A stretch of 64,000 nucleotides of DNA from the NCBI RefSeq assembly GCF_046127645.1, contig NZ_CP175919.1, one strand, 5' to 3'. A program made the position numbers and the translations under genes. Positions 49,225-58,292 of the stretch are shown piece after piece. This stretch comes from Clostridium_F caseinilyticum. Its GTDB lineage: Bacteria > Bacillota > Clostridia > Clostridiales > Clostridiaceae. Below the pieces are notes generated by a model, which worked only from the letters and a program-made list of their open reading frames with translations, did no database searches and was not told the DNA's origin. The first letter of the stretch is position 1. The number at the start of each line of letters is the position of its first letter.

Positions 49225-49917
49225 TTATTTGTTCATTGTAAGCGAAGCAATTAAAACAGTAAATCCAATGCTTAAAATTGCTAATATTATAGTTAATATA
49301 ATAGCTTTTTTCTTAGAGGCTTTTCCCATAGCATAAATACCAATACCTAAAAGAATATATTGCCATATGGTAAATATATCAAAGGTTGATATTAAAGTAT
49401 TTTTAATGGAAGGATTTAAAGCAGCATTAATACCAATAGCCTTTTTGCTTATAAGCATATATATTACTTTAATTATACTTCCTATACAATTAGGTAGACC
49501 AGCAATTAAAGATAATGTTACAGTCTGTTTATAATTTAAGGCAACTTTTGAAATTTTAAAAATTATAAAGATTATAAAAGCTGAAACAAATACAGAAATT
49601 ATCACCCCGATAAATGAGCTGAATGTATTTATTATAGGTTTACTAGAAATATCTACAATTCTTTTACTTAGTTCTAATGCTTGAGGATCTGCCCCTTCAA
49701 GTTGTCTCTCCATATTTTCTTTTATAATTTCTTTTGAAAAATTAGAATATACAAGCTTATAAAAAATTCCACAAAGAGCAGTTATTAAAAATAATATTCC
49801 ATACTTAGGTTTTTCTTTATAATATTCAAATAGTCTGGAAGGGGATGTGAAGAAAAATTTGAATTTTTCTTGTAAAGTTAAGTTTGAATTAGTTTTTAAG
49901 TTTTCTTGTTGTTCCAT
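49225..49917 (-). CDS. Yip1-domain membrane protein
   Basis: 230 residues. A soluble N-terminus with FKFFFTSPSRLFEYYKEKPKYG is followed by five membrane segments, the layout of Yip1/YIP-like proteins, with conserved LIAGLPNCIGSIIKVIY. Function in bacteria is unknown; often near ABC exporters. AGGAGG lies upstream. Last gene of the operon 52828-49225. Confidence 0.8.
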   Translation of the reverse strand: MEQQENLKTNSNLTLQEKFKFFFTSPSRLFEYYKEKPKYGILFLITALCGIFYKLVYSNFSKEIIKENMERQLEGADPQALELSKRIVDISSKPIINTFSSFIGVIISVFVSAFIIFIIFKISKVALNYKQTVTLSLIAGLPNCIGSIIKVIYMLISKKAIGINAALNPSIKNTLISTFDIFTIWQYILLGIGIYAMGKASKKKAIILTIILAILSIGFTVLIASLTMNK

Positions 49918-50016
49918 AAATGAAACCTCCTATATAATAAATTTATTTGATTTGTAAATATAAATATTTAGATAATTATATTTTGTATTAAGTTATTAAT
50001 TGTTTATAAAATTAAG

Positions 50017-51300
50017 CTATTCATCTTTTATAGAACTTATTACATCTAATTTAGCTGCTTTGGAGGCAGGATATAAACCAGATAAGAATCCTACACAGGA
50101 TGAAAATAGTAATACAAAAGCTATAAGGCCTATACTAGATGCTGCTATTTTTACATTACTATTAGATGAAGTTGAGAGTTTAGATTTTAGCATTGTATTT
50201 ATCATAAAACTTATAAAACTGCCTATAAGTAGTCCTACAACACCTCCAGAAAAACCTATAGCTGTAGATTCACCTATAAATATTTTTTTTATATCTTCTA
50301 CAGATGCTCCCACTACTTTCATAACTCCAATTTCTTTCTTTCTCTCTAATATGGACATGTTCATTGTATTAGCTATACCAAAGGCTGCGACTAATAAAGA
50401 AATACCTCCTATGGCACCTAAAATTAGTTTTATTCCACTTAAAGTTTTACCTACACCTTCTTGCATTTCCTTAAGGGATTGATATAAGTAACCATTGTCT
50501 TTTAAATACTTTTCAGCTTCGGTATTTTTTTCTTGGTTTTTAAGCACTAAATCTATGCTTTCATAGCCTTTATTTTTTAGAAATCTTTCATCATTATTTT
50601 TATAGCTTAATATATCTTTAGTAAAGGATAAAGGGGCTTTAATTTGATAATCCTCTGAGAAATTTTGCTTAGAGATTCCGCTTACTTTTACTGTATAAGT
50701 TTTCCATTCTTCTTCGCCATTTTCATTTGGTTTAGATACTTTTACTTTTAATTTCTTTCTTAGAATCTTTTTAACATCTTCTTCTTTTACTTTATCTATA
50801 TCTTTTTTATTTAAAAGATAAGCAGTCATTTTGTAGCCTAAAACTACTTCATTTTTAGAATCATTAGGATATTTACCAAATAAAAGTTTGTGATCTTTAC
50901 TATAGTTTTTAAATGACATACCTGTTAGATTACTGGATTTCATTTCTGATTTTTTATAGGATATATCAGCATTAGTATTAAGTTTAGGTATTGAATATTT
51001 TACAAATTCTAATTTGTTTAATTCCCTTAGATTTTTATCATTTAATATTTTCTTCTTATTTTTTATATTGCCTCCTTGGTAGGAAGCAACATCATCTGAA
51101 TAAGGAAAAATATTTATGATATTTACGTCACCAAAGGAATTCAACTGTGATGACATATATTTTTCAAAACCATTGCCCAAGGAAATTATTACATATATAG
51201 CTATACTACCTATAACTACTCCTAGCATAGTTAAAAATGTTCTTCCCTTTCTTTTTAAAAGGTTTCTCCATATAATTTCTGCAAGATCAGTAAGTTTCAT
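50017..51300 (-). CDS. MacB-type ABC transporter permease
   Basis: 427 residues from the ATG at 51300 (minus-strand AGGTGA upstream). One N-terminal membrane helix (TFLTMLGVVIGSIAIYVI), a large extracytoplasmic MacB_PCD domain (about 45-290), and three C-terminal helices with the FtsX-type loop ERKKEIGVMKVVGASVEDIKKIF. Works with the ATPase encoded two genes upstream as a mechanotransmission exporter. Stop of the preceding gene is 1 bp away. Confidence 0.9.
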   Translation of the reverse strand: MKLTDLAEIIWRNLLKRKGRTFLTMLGVVIGSIAIYVIISLGNGFEKYMSSQLNSFGDVNIINIFPYSDDVASYQGGNIKNKKKILNDKNLRELNKLEFVKYSIPKLNTNADISYKKSEMKSSNLTGMSFKNYSKDHKLLFGKYPNDSKNEVVLGYKMTAYLLNKKDIDKVKEEDVKKILRKKLKVKVSKPNENGEEEWKTYTVKVSGISKQNFSEDYQIKAPLSFTKDILSYKNNDERFLKNKGYESIDLVLKNQEKNTEAEKYLKDNGYLYQSLKEMQEGVGKTLSGIKLILGAIGGISLLVAAFGIANTMNMSILERKKEIGVMKVVGASVEDIKKIFIGESTAIGFSGGVVGLLIGSFISFMINTMLKSKLSTSSNSNVKIAASSIGLIAFVLLFSSCVGFLSGLYPASKAAKLDVISSIKDE

Positions 51301-51301
51301 A

Positions 51302-52117
51302 TTAATCACCTATTCCAAATAAGCTTTTAAAAAAGCTCATCACTCCAGAACTCTTTTTTTCTTTTTTATTGGTATTAGTGTCATTAGCTTTTCCTTTAAT
51401 AGCAAACTCTTGTGAAACTTTAGAAGGCTTGTTTAATTCATCTTTAAAGCTTATCTCTACAGTACCTTTTACATCACCGGATAGATTTAAATTTTGTTTA
51501 AATTCATTTTCATCTTCAGATTCCATAGTACCAAAATATTTAGTGAAGGTTTTATTTTTAGCTTTAACATTTACTATTACATCTTTTAGAGTAGACTTAC
51601 CACTATTTACAAAATTTAATGATAATTTTTTACCTTCTTTATCTTTATTAGAGGCATCTAAAGAAGTTATAAGCAAATTAGGTTTATTTCCTAAAATTAA
51701 ACCTATTATTCTAGTTTCTTCGATGTATTCACCATATAATTTATAACCTATTTTAATTAAAATATTATAATTCCCAGCTTTTAAATTAGGATCAGAGACC
51801 ATTTCTATAGTTGCTTCCTTTGAAGTTTCACCATCTATATGACCTACATAGATTTCATTAGTACTTCCAACAGGGGAAAAACCTGTTAAAACTTTTTTAT
51901 CTTCTGAACCAACTAAGGTTATAACTACATCTTTTATATTCGCATCTTTATTATTAGTTATAGAAAAATTAATTTTAAATTTACTTCCAGGTTCTATTAT
52001 TTCAGGAGAAGAAGATACTTTATTTAAAGCTATTCTTCCTGACTCGCCATGAACTAATGATACTGGGGAAATGCATAGAACTAATAGCAATATTAAAGGG
52101 GAAAAAATTTTTTTCAT
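51302..52117 (-). CDS. Secreted NEW3/CARDB-like beta-sandwich protein linked to the ABC exporter
   Basis: 271 residues from the ATG at 52117 (GGAGTTG upstream). A signal peptide (KKIFSPLILLLVLCISPVSLVHG) precedes two Ig-like/alpha-galactosidase-NEW3-type domains (SPEIIEPGSKFKINFSITNN; LNFVNSGKSTLKDVIVNVKA). COG1361-type. The C-terminus is Lys-rich with a final hydrophobic patch (VMSFFKSLFGIGD) that may touch the membrane. Likely an extracellular partner of the MacB-type permease encoded 1 bp downstream. Confidence 0.8.
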   Translation of the reverse strand: MKKIFSPLILLLVLCISPVSLVHGESGRIALNKVSSSPEIIEPGSKFKINFSITNNKDANIKDVVITLVGSEDKKVLTGFSPVGSTNEIYVGHIDGETSKEATIEMVSDPNLKAGNYNILIKIGYKLYGEYIEETRIIGLILGNKPNLLITSLDASNKDKEGKKLSLNFVNSGKSTLKDVIVNVKAKNKTFTKYFGTMESEDENEFKQNLNLSGDVKGTVEISFKDELNKPSKVSQEFAIKGKANDTNTNKKEKKSSGVMSFFKSLFGIGD

Positions 52118-52153
52118 TATTAAGCAACTCCTATATAAATTCATGTTAGATAA

Positions 52154-52828
52154 TTAATTGTTAAATACTTTTCCATCAACTACTTTTATTATTTTATTTG
52201 CATAATCACACACTTGAGAAGAGTGAGTGACAATTACAAAAGTTTGTCCAGTAGTTTGGTTTAACTCTTTTAGTATATTTAGAATTTCTATACTATTTTT
52301 ACTATCTAAATTTCCAGTAGGTTCATCTGCAAGTACTATTTTAGGATAGTTTACTAGGGCTCGAGCAATAGAAACTCTTTGTTGTTGACCACCAGATAGC
52401 TCAGAAGGTTTATGATGAGCTCTTTCTTCTAATCCAACTTTTTTCAACATTTGAAAGGCTCTATCTCTTCGCTCTTTTTTAGAAATTCCAGAAAAAATAA
52501 GAGGCATTTCCACATTTTCTAAAGCCGTAAGTTGAGCAATTAAATTATAAGATTGAAAAACAAATCCTATATTGTGTCTTCTAAATAAGGCTAATTTATT
52601 TTCAGAAAGACCATTTATTTTTTCATTTTCTATAAAAATATCCCCAGAGGAAGGGGGCATTAAACCACCTAATATATTTAGAAAAGTAGATTTACCAGAA
52701 CCAGATTCTCCAATAATAGCAACAAATTCACCTTTTTCAATTTCTATAGAAACACCTTTAAGTATGTCTACTTGTATTTTCCCTATAGTAAAAGTTTTTT
52801 TCACATCTGTAGCTTCGATTATGCTCAA
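52154..52828 (-). CDS. MacB/LolD-type ABC transporter ATP-binding protein
   Basis: 224 residues from TTG at 52828, with AAGGAGGTG 7 bp upstream; longer readings run back through the operator palindrome. Walker A GESGSGKSTFLN, Q-loop FQSYNLIAQLTALENVE, signature LSGGQQQRVSIARAL, Walker B VLADEPTGNLD are all intact. First gene of a four-gene operon (ATPase, NEW3 protein, MacB-type permease, Yip1 protein). Confidence 0.93.
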   Translation of the reverse strand: MSIIEATDVKKTFTIGKIQVDILKGVSIEIEKGEFVAIIGESGSGKSTFLNILGGLMPPSSGDIFIENEKINGLSENKLALFRRHNIGFVFQSYNLIAQLTALENVEMPLIFSGISKKERRDRAFQMLKKVGLEERAHHKPSELSGGQQQRVSIARALVNYPKIVLADEPTGNLDSKNSIEILNILKELNQTTGQTFVIVTHSSQVCDYANKIIKVVDGKVFNN

Positions 52829-52844
52829 TATTACACCTCCTTTA

Positions 52845-52909
52845 ATACTAATACTGTATATACACACTATATACAGTATTAGTATATAGCTTTGTGAACA
52901 TTTTGTCAA
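52845..52909 (-). promoter_or_regulatory. Promoter with 41-bp perfect palindromic operator, MacB-type operon
   Basis: Minus-strand promoter TTGACA (52904-52909), 17 bp, TATACT (52881-52886). A perfect inverted repeat with 18-bp arms (52845-52862 and 52868-52885, core CTAATACTGTATATA) and a 5-bp centre overlaps the -10 and start region. No regulator gene is in the operon or next to it. The TACTGTATATA half site could fit a GntR or PadR-like repressor; this is a guess. Confidence 0.75.
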
Positions 52910-52934
52910 CAATTTACTTTACAGTTAATATAGA

Positions 52935-53037
52935 TAAAAAAGGGCAGATTAAAGTAGATTAAATTTTAAAACTGTAAATATAAATAATATATTTACTATA
53001 TTAAAATTTAATCTATTTTTATTTTGAGGCAATTTTT
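52935..53037. repeat. Palindromic repeat shared with 19558-19612
   Basis: TAGATTAAATTTTAA and TTAAAATTTAATCTA form 15-bp arms around CTGTAAATATAAATAATATA; the ends TTTTATTTTGAGGCA match TGTCTCAAAATAAAA at 19558. It lies between the oligopeptide ABC operon end and the MacB operon promoter and may end the former. Confidence 0.6.
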
Positions 53038-53045
53038 TATATCTA

Positions 53046-53900
53046 TCAGTTGTTAATTTTAGGATCAAAAGCAGTAGCAAAAATATCTCCTAATATATTA
53101 AAACTCAAGACTGTAAAAAGTATAAAAAGTCCAGGGAATATGGCTAAGTATGGTGATGATGAAATAAAACCTTGAGCATTTTGAAGCATACTTCCCCAAG
53201 AAGAATTAGGGGCTCTAACTCCTAAACCTAAAAAACTTAGGGAAGATTCTGTAAGAATAGCAGAGGCAATATTTATGGTTGAAGATACTATTACAGAGGG
53301 AATAGCATTTGGAATTATATGCTTAAAAATAATTCTTTTATTAGAAGCACCTAAAGTTTTTGAACATAGTACGTACTCTCTTTCTTTTAATGAAAGAGTT
53401 TGCGCTCTAACTATTCTAGCTATATCCATCCAGCCGAACAAGCCAATGATAATAATTATATTTTCAATACCAGGTTTTAAGTATGCATTAATTATAAGTA
53501 TAAGAAAAAAAGTTGGTATGCACATTAATATATCTATGGTTCTCATTATTATATTATCTATTTTACCACCCATATAACCGCTAAAGGTTCCTATAATAGT
53601 ACCTAAGGTTGTGGATATAATCATAGATACAAAACCAACTATTAGAGAAGCTCTTCCACCATATAAGGATCTAGTAAAATAATCTCTTCCCATTTCATCT
53701 GTACCAAATAAATGTTTTAAACTAGGATCAGCTAATTTGTTAGATAGATTTATTTTATTAGGATCATAAGGGGATAAAAAAGAAAAAGTTGAAAAAAGAA
53801 CTAATATTAATATTATAGATAAAGATATATAGCCTAATTTATTTTCTTTAAATTGTATTTTAAAGTTTATTTTAAGTCTTTTATTTAAAAACAAATTCAT
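53046..53900 (-). CDS. Oligopeptide/dipeptide ABC permease, OppC type
   Basis: 284 residues from the ATG at 53900, which overlaps the oppB-type stop (TGATG); a GTG lies one codon earlier. Six membrane segments; N-terminal DPNKINLSNKLADPS, LFGTDEMGRDYFTRSLYGGR and the EAA loop (SKTLGASNKRIIFKHIIPNAIP) are family features. Inner-membrane part of a peptide importer. Confidence 0.92.
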   Translation of the reverse strand: MNLFLNKRLKINFKIQFKENKLGYISLSIILILVLFSTFSFLSPYDPNKINLSNKLADPSLKHLFGTDEMGRDYFTRSLYGGRASLIVGFVSMIISTTLGTIIGTFSGYMGGKIDNIIMRTIDILMCIPTFFLILIINAYLKPGIENIIIIIGLFGWMDIARIVRAQTLSLKEREYVLCSKTLGASNKRIIFKHIIPNAIPSVIVSSTINIASAILTESSLSFLGLGVRAPNSSWGSMLQNAQGFISSSPYLAIFPGLFILFTVLSFNILGDIFATAFDPKINN

Positions 53901-54853
53901 CACCTACCTAACTCTTTGATTCTAGGATCTACTAAGCTATAACATATATCGGCTAAAAGATTGCCTATTATAAGTAAAATTGAAGTTAACATAGTTATAG
54001 CCATAATGAGAGGATAATCAAATCCAAATATAGCTTTTATGCCTAATCTACCCATACCAGGCCATCCAAAAATAGTTTCAGTTATAAAAGCACCAGTTAC
54101 TAAGTTGGGAAATGACATACCTAATATAGTTATAATAGGTAAAAGAGCATTTTTTAAGATATGTTTATATAGTATTCTTTTTTTAGATAATCCTTTGGCA
54201 TAGGCAATCATAACATAGTCTTCAGACAGTTCAGAGATTATACTGGATCTTATATATCTAGTAATAACAGATATATTTCCAAAACTTAATACAGTGCAAG
54301 GCAAAATAAGATGTTTTAAAACATCTAATCTGGAATCCACACCTATAGTATGCATACCAACACTAGGTAGTAATTTACACTTAACAGAAAAAGTATATAT
54401 AAGTATCATGGCAAACCAAAAGCTAGGTATAGATATACCTATATAAGATATTACTGAAAGGACATTATCTATAATTTTATTTTTGTTAACTGCAGAAATT
54501 ATACCTAAAATTATACCTAAAATTAAAGATATTAATAAAGATGAACCCATAAGAAGGAGAGTAGCTGGAAGTCTTTCTATTATTTGTGTAGAAATTGGTC
54601 TAGAGTTTATTAAAGAATAACCTAAGTCACCTTTAAGTACATTTTTTAGCCACAGAAAATATTGTATATATATAGGTTTATCAAGTCCTAAATTATGTCT
54701 AATTCTAGCTACATCAGAAGGTTTCATTTGAGGATTTGTAAAAGCTTTAATGGGATCTCCAGGTGCTAATTTTATTAGTACAAAAGAAATTATGGAGATA
54801 AAAATAAGTATAGGAATCGCTTCTATGATTCTTTTCCTTATGTATTTACTCAA
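53900..54853 (-). CDS. Oligopeptide/dipeptide ABC permease, OppB type
   Basis: 317 residues from the TTG at 54853, with AAAGG 10 bp upstream; the TTG at 54862 is too close to it. Typical start (YIRKRIIEAIPILIFISII), a motif APGDP, and EAA loop AYAKGLSKKRILYKHILKNALLPI. Pairs with the OppC-type permease. The cognate ATPase genes (oppD/oppF) are not in this operon. Confidence 0.92.
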   Translation of the reverse strand: MSKYIRKRIIEAIPILIFISIISFVLIKLAPGDPIKAFTNPQMKPSDVARIRHNLGLDKPIYIQYFLWLKNVLKGDLGYSLINSRPISTQIIERLPATLLLMGSSLLISLILGIILGIISAVNKNKIIDNVLSVISYIGISIPSFWFAMILIYTFSVKCKLLPSVGMHTIGVDSRLDVLKHLILPCTVLSFGNISVITRYIRSSIISELSEDYVMIAYAKGLSKKRILYKHILKNALLPIITILGMSFPNLVTGAFITETIFGWPGMGRLGIKAIFGFDYPLIMAITMLTSILLIIGNLLADICYSLVDPRIKELGR

Positions 54854-55096
54854 GTGTATCAAACCTTTCTTAAAGATTTTTATTATATAATGAAAAATAG
54901 ATGGTTATATTAAGAGCGTATGTAAAAGTAGGTAGAGAAAGCTAAAGCTAGGGTATTAATGACTTAAAGAAAAAGACAATTCAGTACAGGTTATGTTTTA
55001 AATAAAAATAATCAACTACTATAAAAATGTTATTTAAAGATAAACGGTATTAAAAGGGTAAATCCAATTAATACCGTCCTTTTATTTATTAAATTT
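54854..55096. other. Gap between oppB-type and binding-protein genes, with hairpin
   Basis: CGGTATTAA/TTAATACCG hairpin at about 55043-55076. This may be a processing or partial-termination site that lets the upstream binding-protein gene be expressed more than the permeases, a usual feature of ABC operons. Nothing else seen. Confidence 0.45.
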
Positions 55097-56695
55097 TTAT
55101 TCTTCTATAATATAAAGTTTTGATAAATCTTGAAACATGTATATAGGAGCTGTTTTTGCTTCCTTAATACCGCCCACATTTTTATTTACTGCTATTGTGG
55201 CATTAGAATAGCAAATTGGGTATAGAGGCATATCTTCCATAAGTTCTTTTTGAATATTTTTATAAATATCTTCTCTCTTTGTTTTATCGGTTTCTACAGC
55301 GGCTTTATTCCAAAGGTCATCTAAATTTTTATTAGTATATCTAGAAGCATTAAAAGCTCCACCTGTCATAAATACTTCTTTATAAGCATCAGGTTCGCTT
55401 CCCATTACATATCCATTAAATATTAAGTCAAAATCAGCTTTTTCTGGATTATCAAATTGATTAAAAAATGCATTTGCTTCTAAGCCTTTTAATTCTGCAT
55501 CTATTCCTATATCCTTTAGATTTTCCTTAACTACTAAAGCTTGATTTTCCAAAGTCTTTTTATCATTTCTATAAACTAGTTTAAGTTTTAAGTTTTTAAC
55601 ACCAGACTTTTTAATTAATTCTTTTGCTTTATCTTTATTTAAATCATATTTATAAACATCATCTGTATAGTATAGAGCATTTTTAGGAAGTGGAGAATAA
55701 GCTTTAGGAGCATATTTTTCACTTTCATAAGCAGCTTTTATTAAATCGTCTTTATTTAAAGCGTAAGCTATAGCTTGTCTAACTTCTTTCTTATCTAAAT
55801 CAGCTGTTTTGCAGTTTAAAACTAAATTATCTACCATACCTTCGTCATAGGCAACTACTTTTAATTTTTCATTTTTTTCAAATTTACTTATGCCGCTAAT
55901 ATCTATATATTTAGCAGAAATTTCTCCGTTCTCAAGAGCTGTATTTGAAGAATTTTGGTCTGCAATTATTCTGTAAGTTATGGTATCAAGGTGAGGTTTT
56001 CCACCAACATAGTTATCAAATTTTTCTAAAGTTATACTTTCACCCTTTTTAGATTCTTTAAACTTAAATGGACCAGAACCTATAGGATTTTCATTTTTAG
56101 CACTTTTTTTAATTTCCTTTTCTCCTTCAAATACATGTTTAGGAATAGGAGATACTTGTGCTAAAGAATTCATAAAAGGTATTTGAACTGTTGGTAATTT
56201 AAATTCTACAGTTAAATCATCTACCTTTTTTACTTCTACAAGTTTGTCATTAATAACGAAAGCACTTCTAAGATGTGAATCCTGTTTTTCATCCATTATT
56301 TGTTTCATAGTAAAGACTAAATCATCAGCAGTTAAAGGTTTACTATCATGCCATTTTAAATCTTTTTTTAATTTTACTGTATAGGTTAAAAAATCATCAG
56401 AATGTTTTACTTCTTCAGCTAGAGTGTAATCAATTTTATCTCCATTCATATAAAATAAAGGTGCAAATAAAGCATTATCCATAGTCATTGTATCTCTGTC
56501 ATAAGCATAAATTGGATTAAGTATTTCTGGTTCTCCGCGTATAGAAAATACCAAATCTCCTCCATCTTTAATAGTTTCTTTTGTAGACGTTGCTTTGTCT
56601 TTAGAATCCTTAGAATTATTACTATTACCACAAGCAGCAGCTACTAAAGTTGTTGAAGCTACTAATATAATGGCTAATAGTTTCTTCATTTTCAT
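55097..56695 (-). CDS. Peptide ABC transporter substrate-binding lipoprotein (OppA-like, SBP family 5)
   Basis: 532 residues. Lipobox AAACG (Cys22). Family-5 features: GEPEILNPIYAYDRDTM near residue 55, VKLKKDLKWHDSKPLTADDLVFT, KHSDDFLTYTVKL, and GSGPFKFKES. Captures peptides outside the membrane and hands them to the permeases encoded downstream. ATG with GAAAGGGG upstream. Confidence 0.92.
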   Translation of the reverse strand: MKMKKLLAIILVASTTLVAAACGNSNNSKDSKDKATSTKETIKDGGDLVFSIRGEPEILNPIYAYDRDTMTMDNALFAPLFYMNGDKIDYTLAEEVKHSDDFLTYTVKLKKDLKWHDSKPLTADDLVFTMKQIMDEKQDSHLRSAFVINDKLVEVKKVDDLTVEFKLPTVQIPFMNSLAQVSPIPKHVFEGEKEIKKSAKNENPIGSGPFKFKESKKGESITLEKFDNYVGGKPHLDTITYRIIADQNSSNTALENGEISAKYIDISGISKFEKNEKLKVVAYDEGMVDNLVLNCKTADLDKKEVRQAIAYALNKDDLIKAAYESEKYAPKAYSPLPKNALYYTDDVYKYDLNKDKAKELIKKSGVKNLKLKLVYRNDKKTLENQALVVKENLKDIGIDAELKGLEANAFFNQFDNPEKADFDLIFNGYVMGSEPDAYKEVFMTGGAFNASRYTNKNLDDLWNKAAVETDKTKREDIYKNIQKELMEDMPLYPICYSNATIAVNKNVGGIKEAKTAPIYMFQDLSKLYIIEE

Positions 56696-56993
56696 AAAAA
56701 AACCCCTTTCATAATAGTAAAAATTAATCTACTCATACTACTAATAAATGATACCATTTAAACAAAAAATTGTTAAATAATAAAAGCAAATTATTAATAT
56801 AGTTGTTATTTGTTTTAGTTATAGTGTTTTATATGTATATAAAATTTTAAAAGAGTATTTTTATTAGTTATTAAGTGAGAACTGTGACAATATATATATA
56901 AGTTACATAATATGTTATTGTATGTTATTAATATTTTGACTTACATTTAATTTGCTGATTATTTAAAAAATAAAATTTTAAGGAGTGAGTAAT

Positions 56994-57152
56994 ATGAAAT
57001 GCGGAAAAGACATATTAGGGAATGTAGAAAATTGTGAATTAGCAAGAGCCTTTATATGTCCACAAAAATTTAAGAGAGTTTATAAGATTGAAAAGGCCTT
57101 ACAAAGAGGAACTTTGTTTCCGGATTTATATAGACCTTATAAATCTTGCTAA
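56994..57152 (+). CDS. cotJA: Spore coat protein CotJA
   Basis: 52 residues. The conserved CotJA segment LARAFICPQKF and the C-terminal EKALQRGTLFPDLYRPY are clear. Starts at ATG 56994 (AAGGAGTGAG upstream). First gene of cotJA-cotJB-cotJC, made in the mother cell; in Bacillus this operon is sigma-E dependent. A CATAATAT at 56906-56913 is a candidate -10 for such a factor. Too short for many gene finders. Confidence 0.9.
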   Translation: MKCGKDILGNVENCELARAFICPQKFKRVYKIEKALQRGTLFPDLYRPYKSC

Positions 57153-57187
57153 ATGAGCAGTTTATATTTATATTTGGAGGAGATATT

Positions 57188-57460
57188 ATGTTAGATAAAT
57201 ATTCAAGAAAAGAATTATTATTTATGATACAACAGTATGAATTTACAGCTGTAGAATTAAATTTATATTTAGATAATTATCCTGAAAATAAAAAAGCTTT
57301 GGAATATTTTAATGAGATTTCATGTAAATTAGAAGAACTAATAGAAACATATGAGAAAAGGTTTGGACCTTTGTTTAATTTTGGATTCAGTAGGAGTGAC
57401 TGTCCATGGAAATGGGTAACAGAACCTTGGCCTTGGGAAAAAGAATATGCAAGAATGTAG
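57188..57460 (+). CDS. cotJB: Spore coat protein CotJB
   Basis: 90 residues from the ATG at 57188 (TTGGAGGAG just upstream); an earlier in-frame ATG at 57146 overlaps cotJA. Family features: LLFMIQQYEFTAVELNLYLDNYPEN and the Trp/Pro-rich C-terminus CPWKWVTEPWPWEKE. Needed in Bacillus for CotJC assembly into the coat. Confidence 0.92.
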   Translation: MLDKYSRKELLFMIQQYEFTAVELNLYLDNYPENKKALEYFNEISCKLEELIETYEKRFGPLFNFGFSRSDCPWKWVTEPWPWEKEYARM

Positions 57461-57490
57461 CTGAAATATTTAGATAGGAGTGTAAAACAT

Positions 57491-58063
57491 ATGTGGATTT
57501 ATGAAAAAAAATTGGAATATCCAGTAAATTTGAAGAGTAAAGATTTAGGAATGGCAAAATTTCTTATGGCACAATATGGTGGCCCGGATGGAGAATTGAG
57601 TGCAGCTTTAAGATATTTATCACAAAGATATACAATGCCAACTTCTAAATCTAAGGGACTTTTAACAGATATAGGAACGGAAGAATTAGCTCATGTAGAA
57701 ATAATTGCTACTATGGTATATCAAATTATAGAAAATGCAACACCTAAGGAATTAAGAGAAGCTGGATTAGGATCTTATTATACCCAACATGGAAATGCTA
57801 TATATCCAGCCGATGCTAATGGAATACCTTGGACAGCAGCATATGTACAATCTACTTCTGATCCTGTAACAGATCTTCATGAAGATATGGCAGCAGAACA
57901 AAAGGCTAGAACTACCTATGAGCATCTTATGAAATTAACTGATGATCATGACATAAAAGATGTTTTAGCATTCTTAAGACAAAGAGAAGTTGTACACTTT
58001 CAAAGATTTGGAGAAGCATTAATGAATGTAGAAGATAAATTAAGTTGCAGAACTTATTATTAA
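57491..58063 (+). CDS. cotJC: Spore coat protein CotJC (manganese catalase family)
   Basis: 190 residues. Starts MWIYEKKLEYPV as in the family. The di-manganese ligands are in GGPDGELSAALRYLSQRY, GTEELAHVEII (Glu, His), and HEDMAAEQKARTTYEHLM, with a final REVVHFQRF. Probably a catalase-like spore coat enzyme. ATAGGAGTG precedes the ATG. Terminator at 58154-58200. Confidence 0.95.
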   Translation: MWIYEKKLEYPVNLKSKDLGMAKFLMAQYGGPDGELSAALRYLSQRYTMPTSKSKGLLTDIGTEELAHVEIIATMVYQIIENATPKELREAGLGSYYTQHGNAIYPADANGIPWTAAYVQSTSDPVTDLHEDMAAEQKARTTYEHLMKLTDDHDIKDVLAFLRQREVVHFQRFGEALMNVEDKLSCRTYY

Positions 58064-58153
58064 TAAATTATAAAAGTAATTCAATTATGAATAAAATTAT
58101 ATGAATTTATTCACAATTGAGTTATAATATAATATATTAATTTAAATTATCAA

Positions 58154-58200
58154 AGTAACAATCCAAATTTAATAGTATAATTTTATTTGGATTGTTACTA
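58154..58200 (+). terminator. Terminator after cotJABC
   Basis: AGTAACAATCCAAAT paired with ATTTGGATTGTTACT around a ~17-nt loop; then ATATTTG. Confidence 0.75.
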
Positions 58201-58292
58201 TATTTGTAACTCATTTGTTACAAATATAATGTATAATTGCAATATAATTTACATGTTAATTTTAAAAAAATTTCAGTAAAAAAGGAGTATTT

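Noticed and set aside
50000..50482. Plus-strand frame of 160 residues
   Set aside because: Antisense of the FtsX-type C-terminus of the MacB-like permease; no independent signal.
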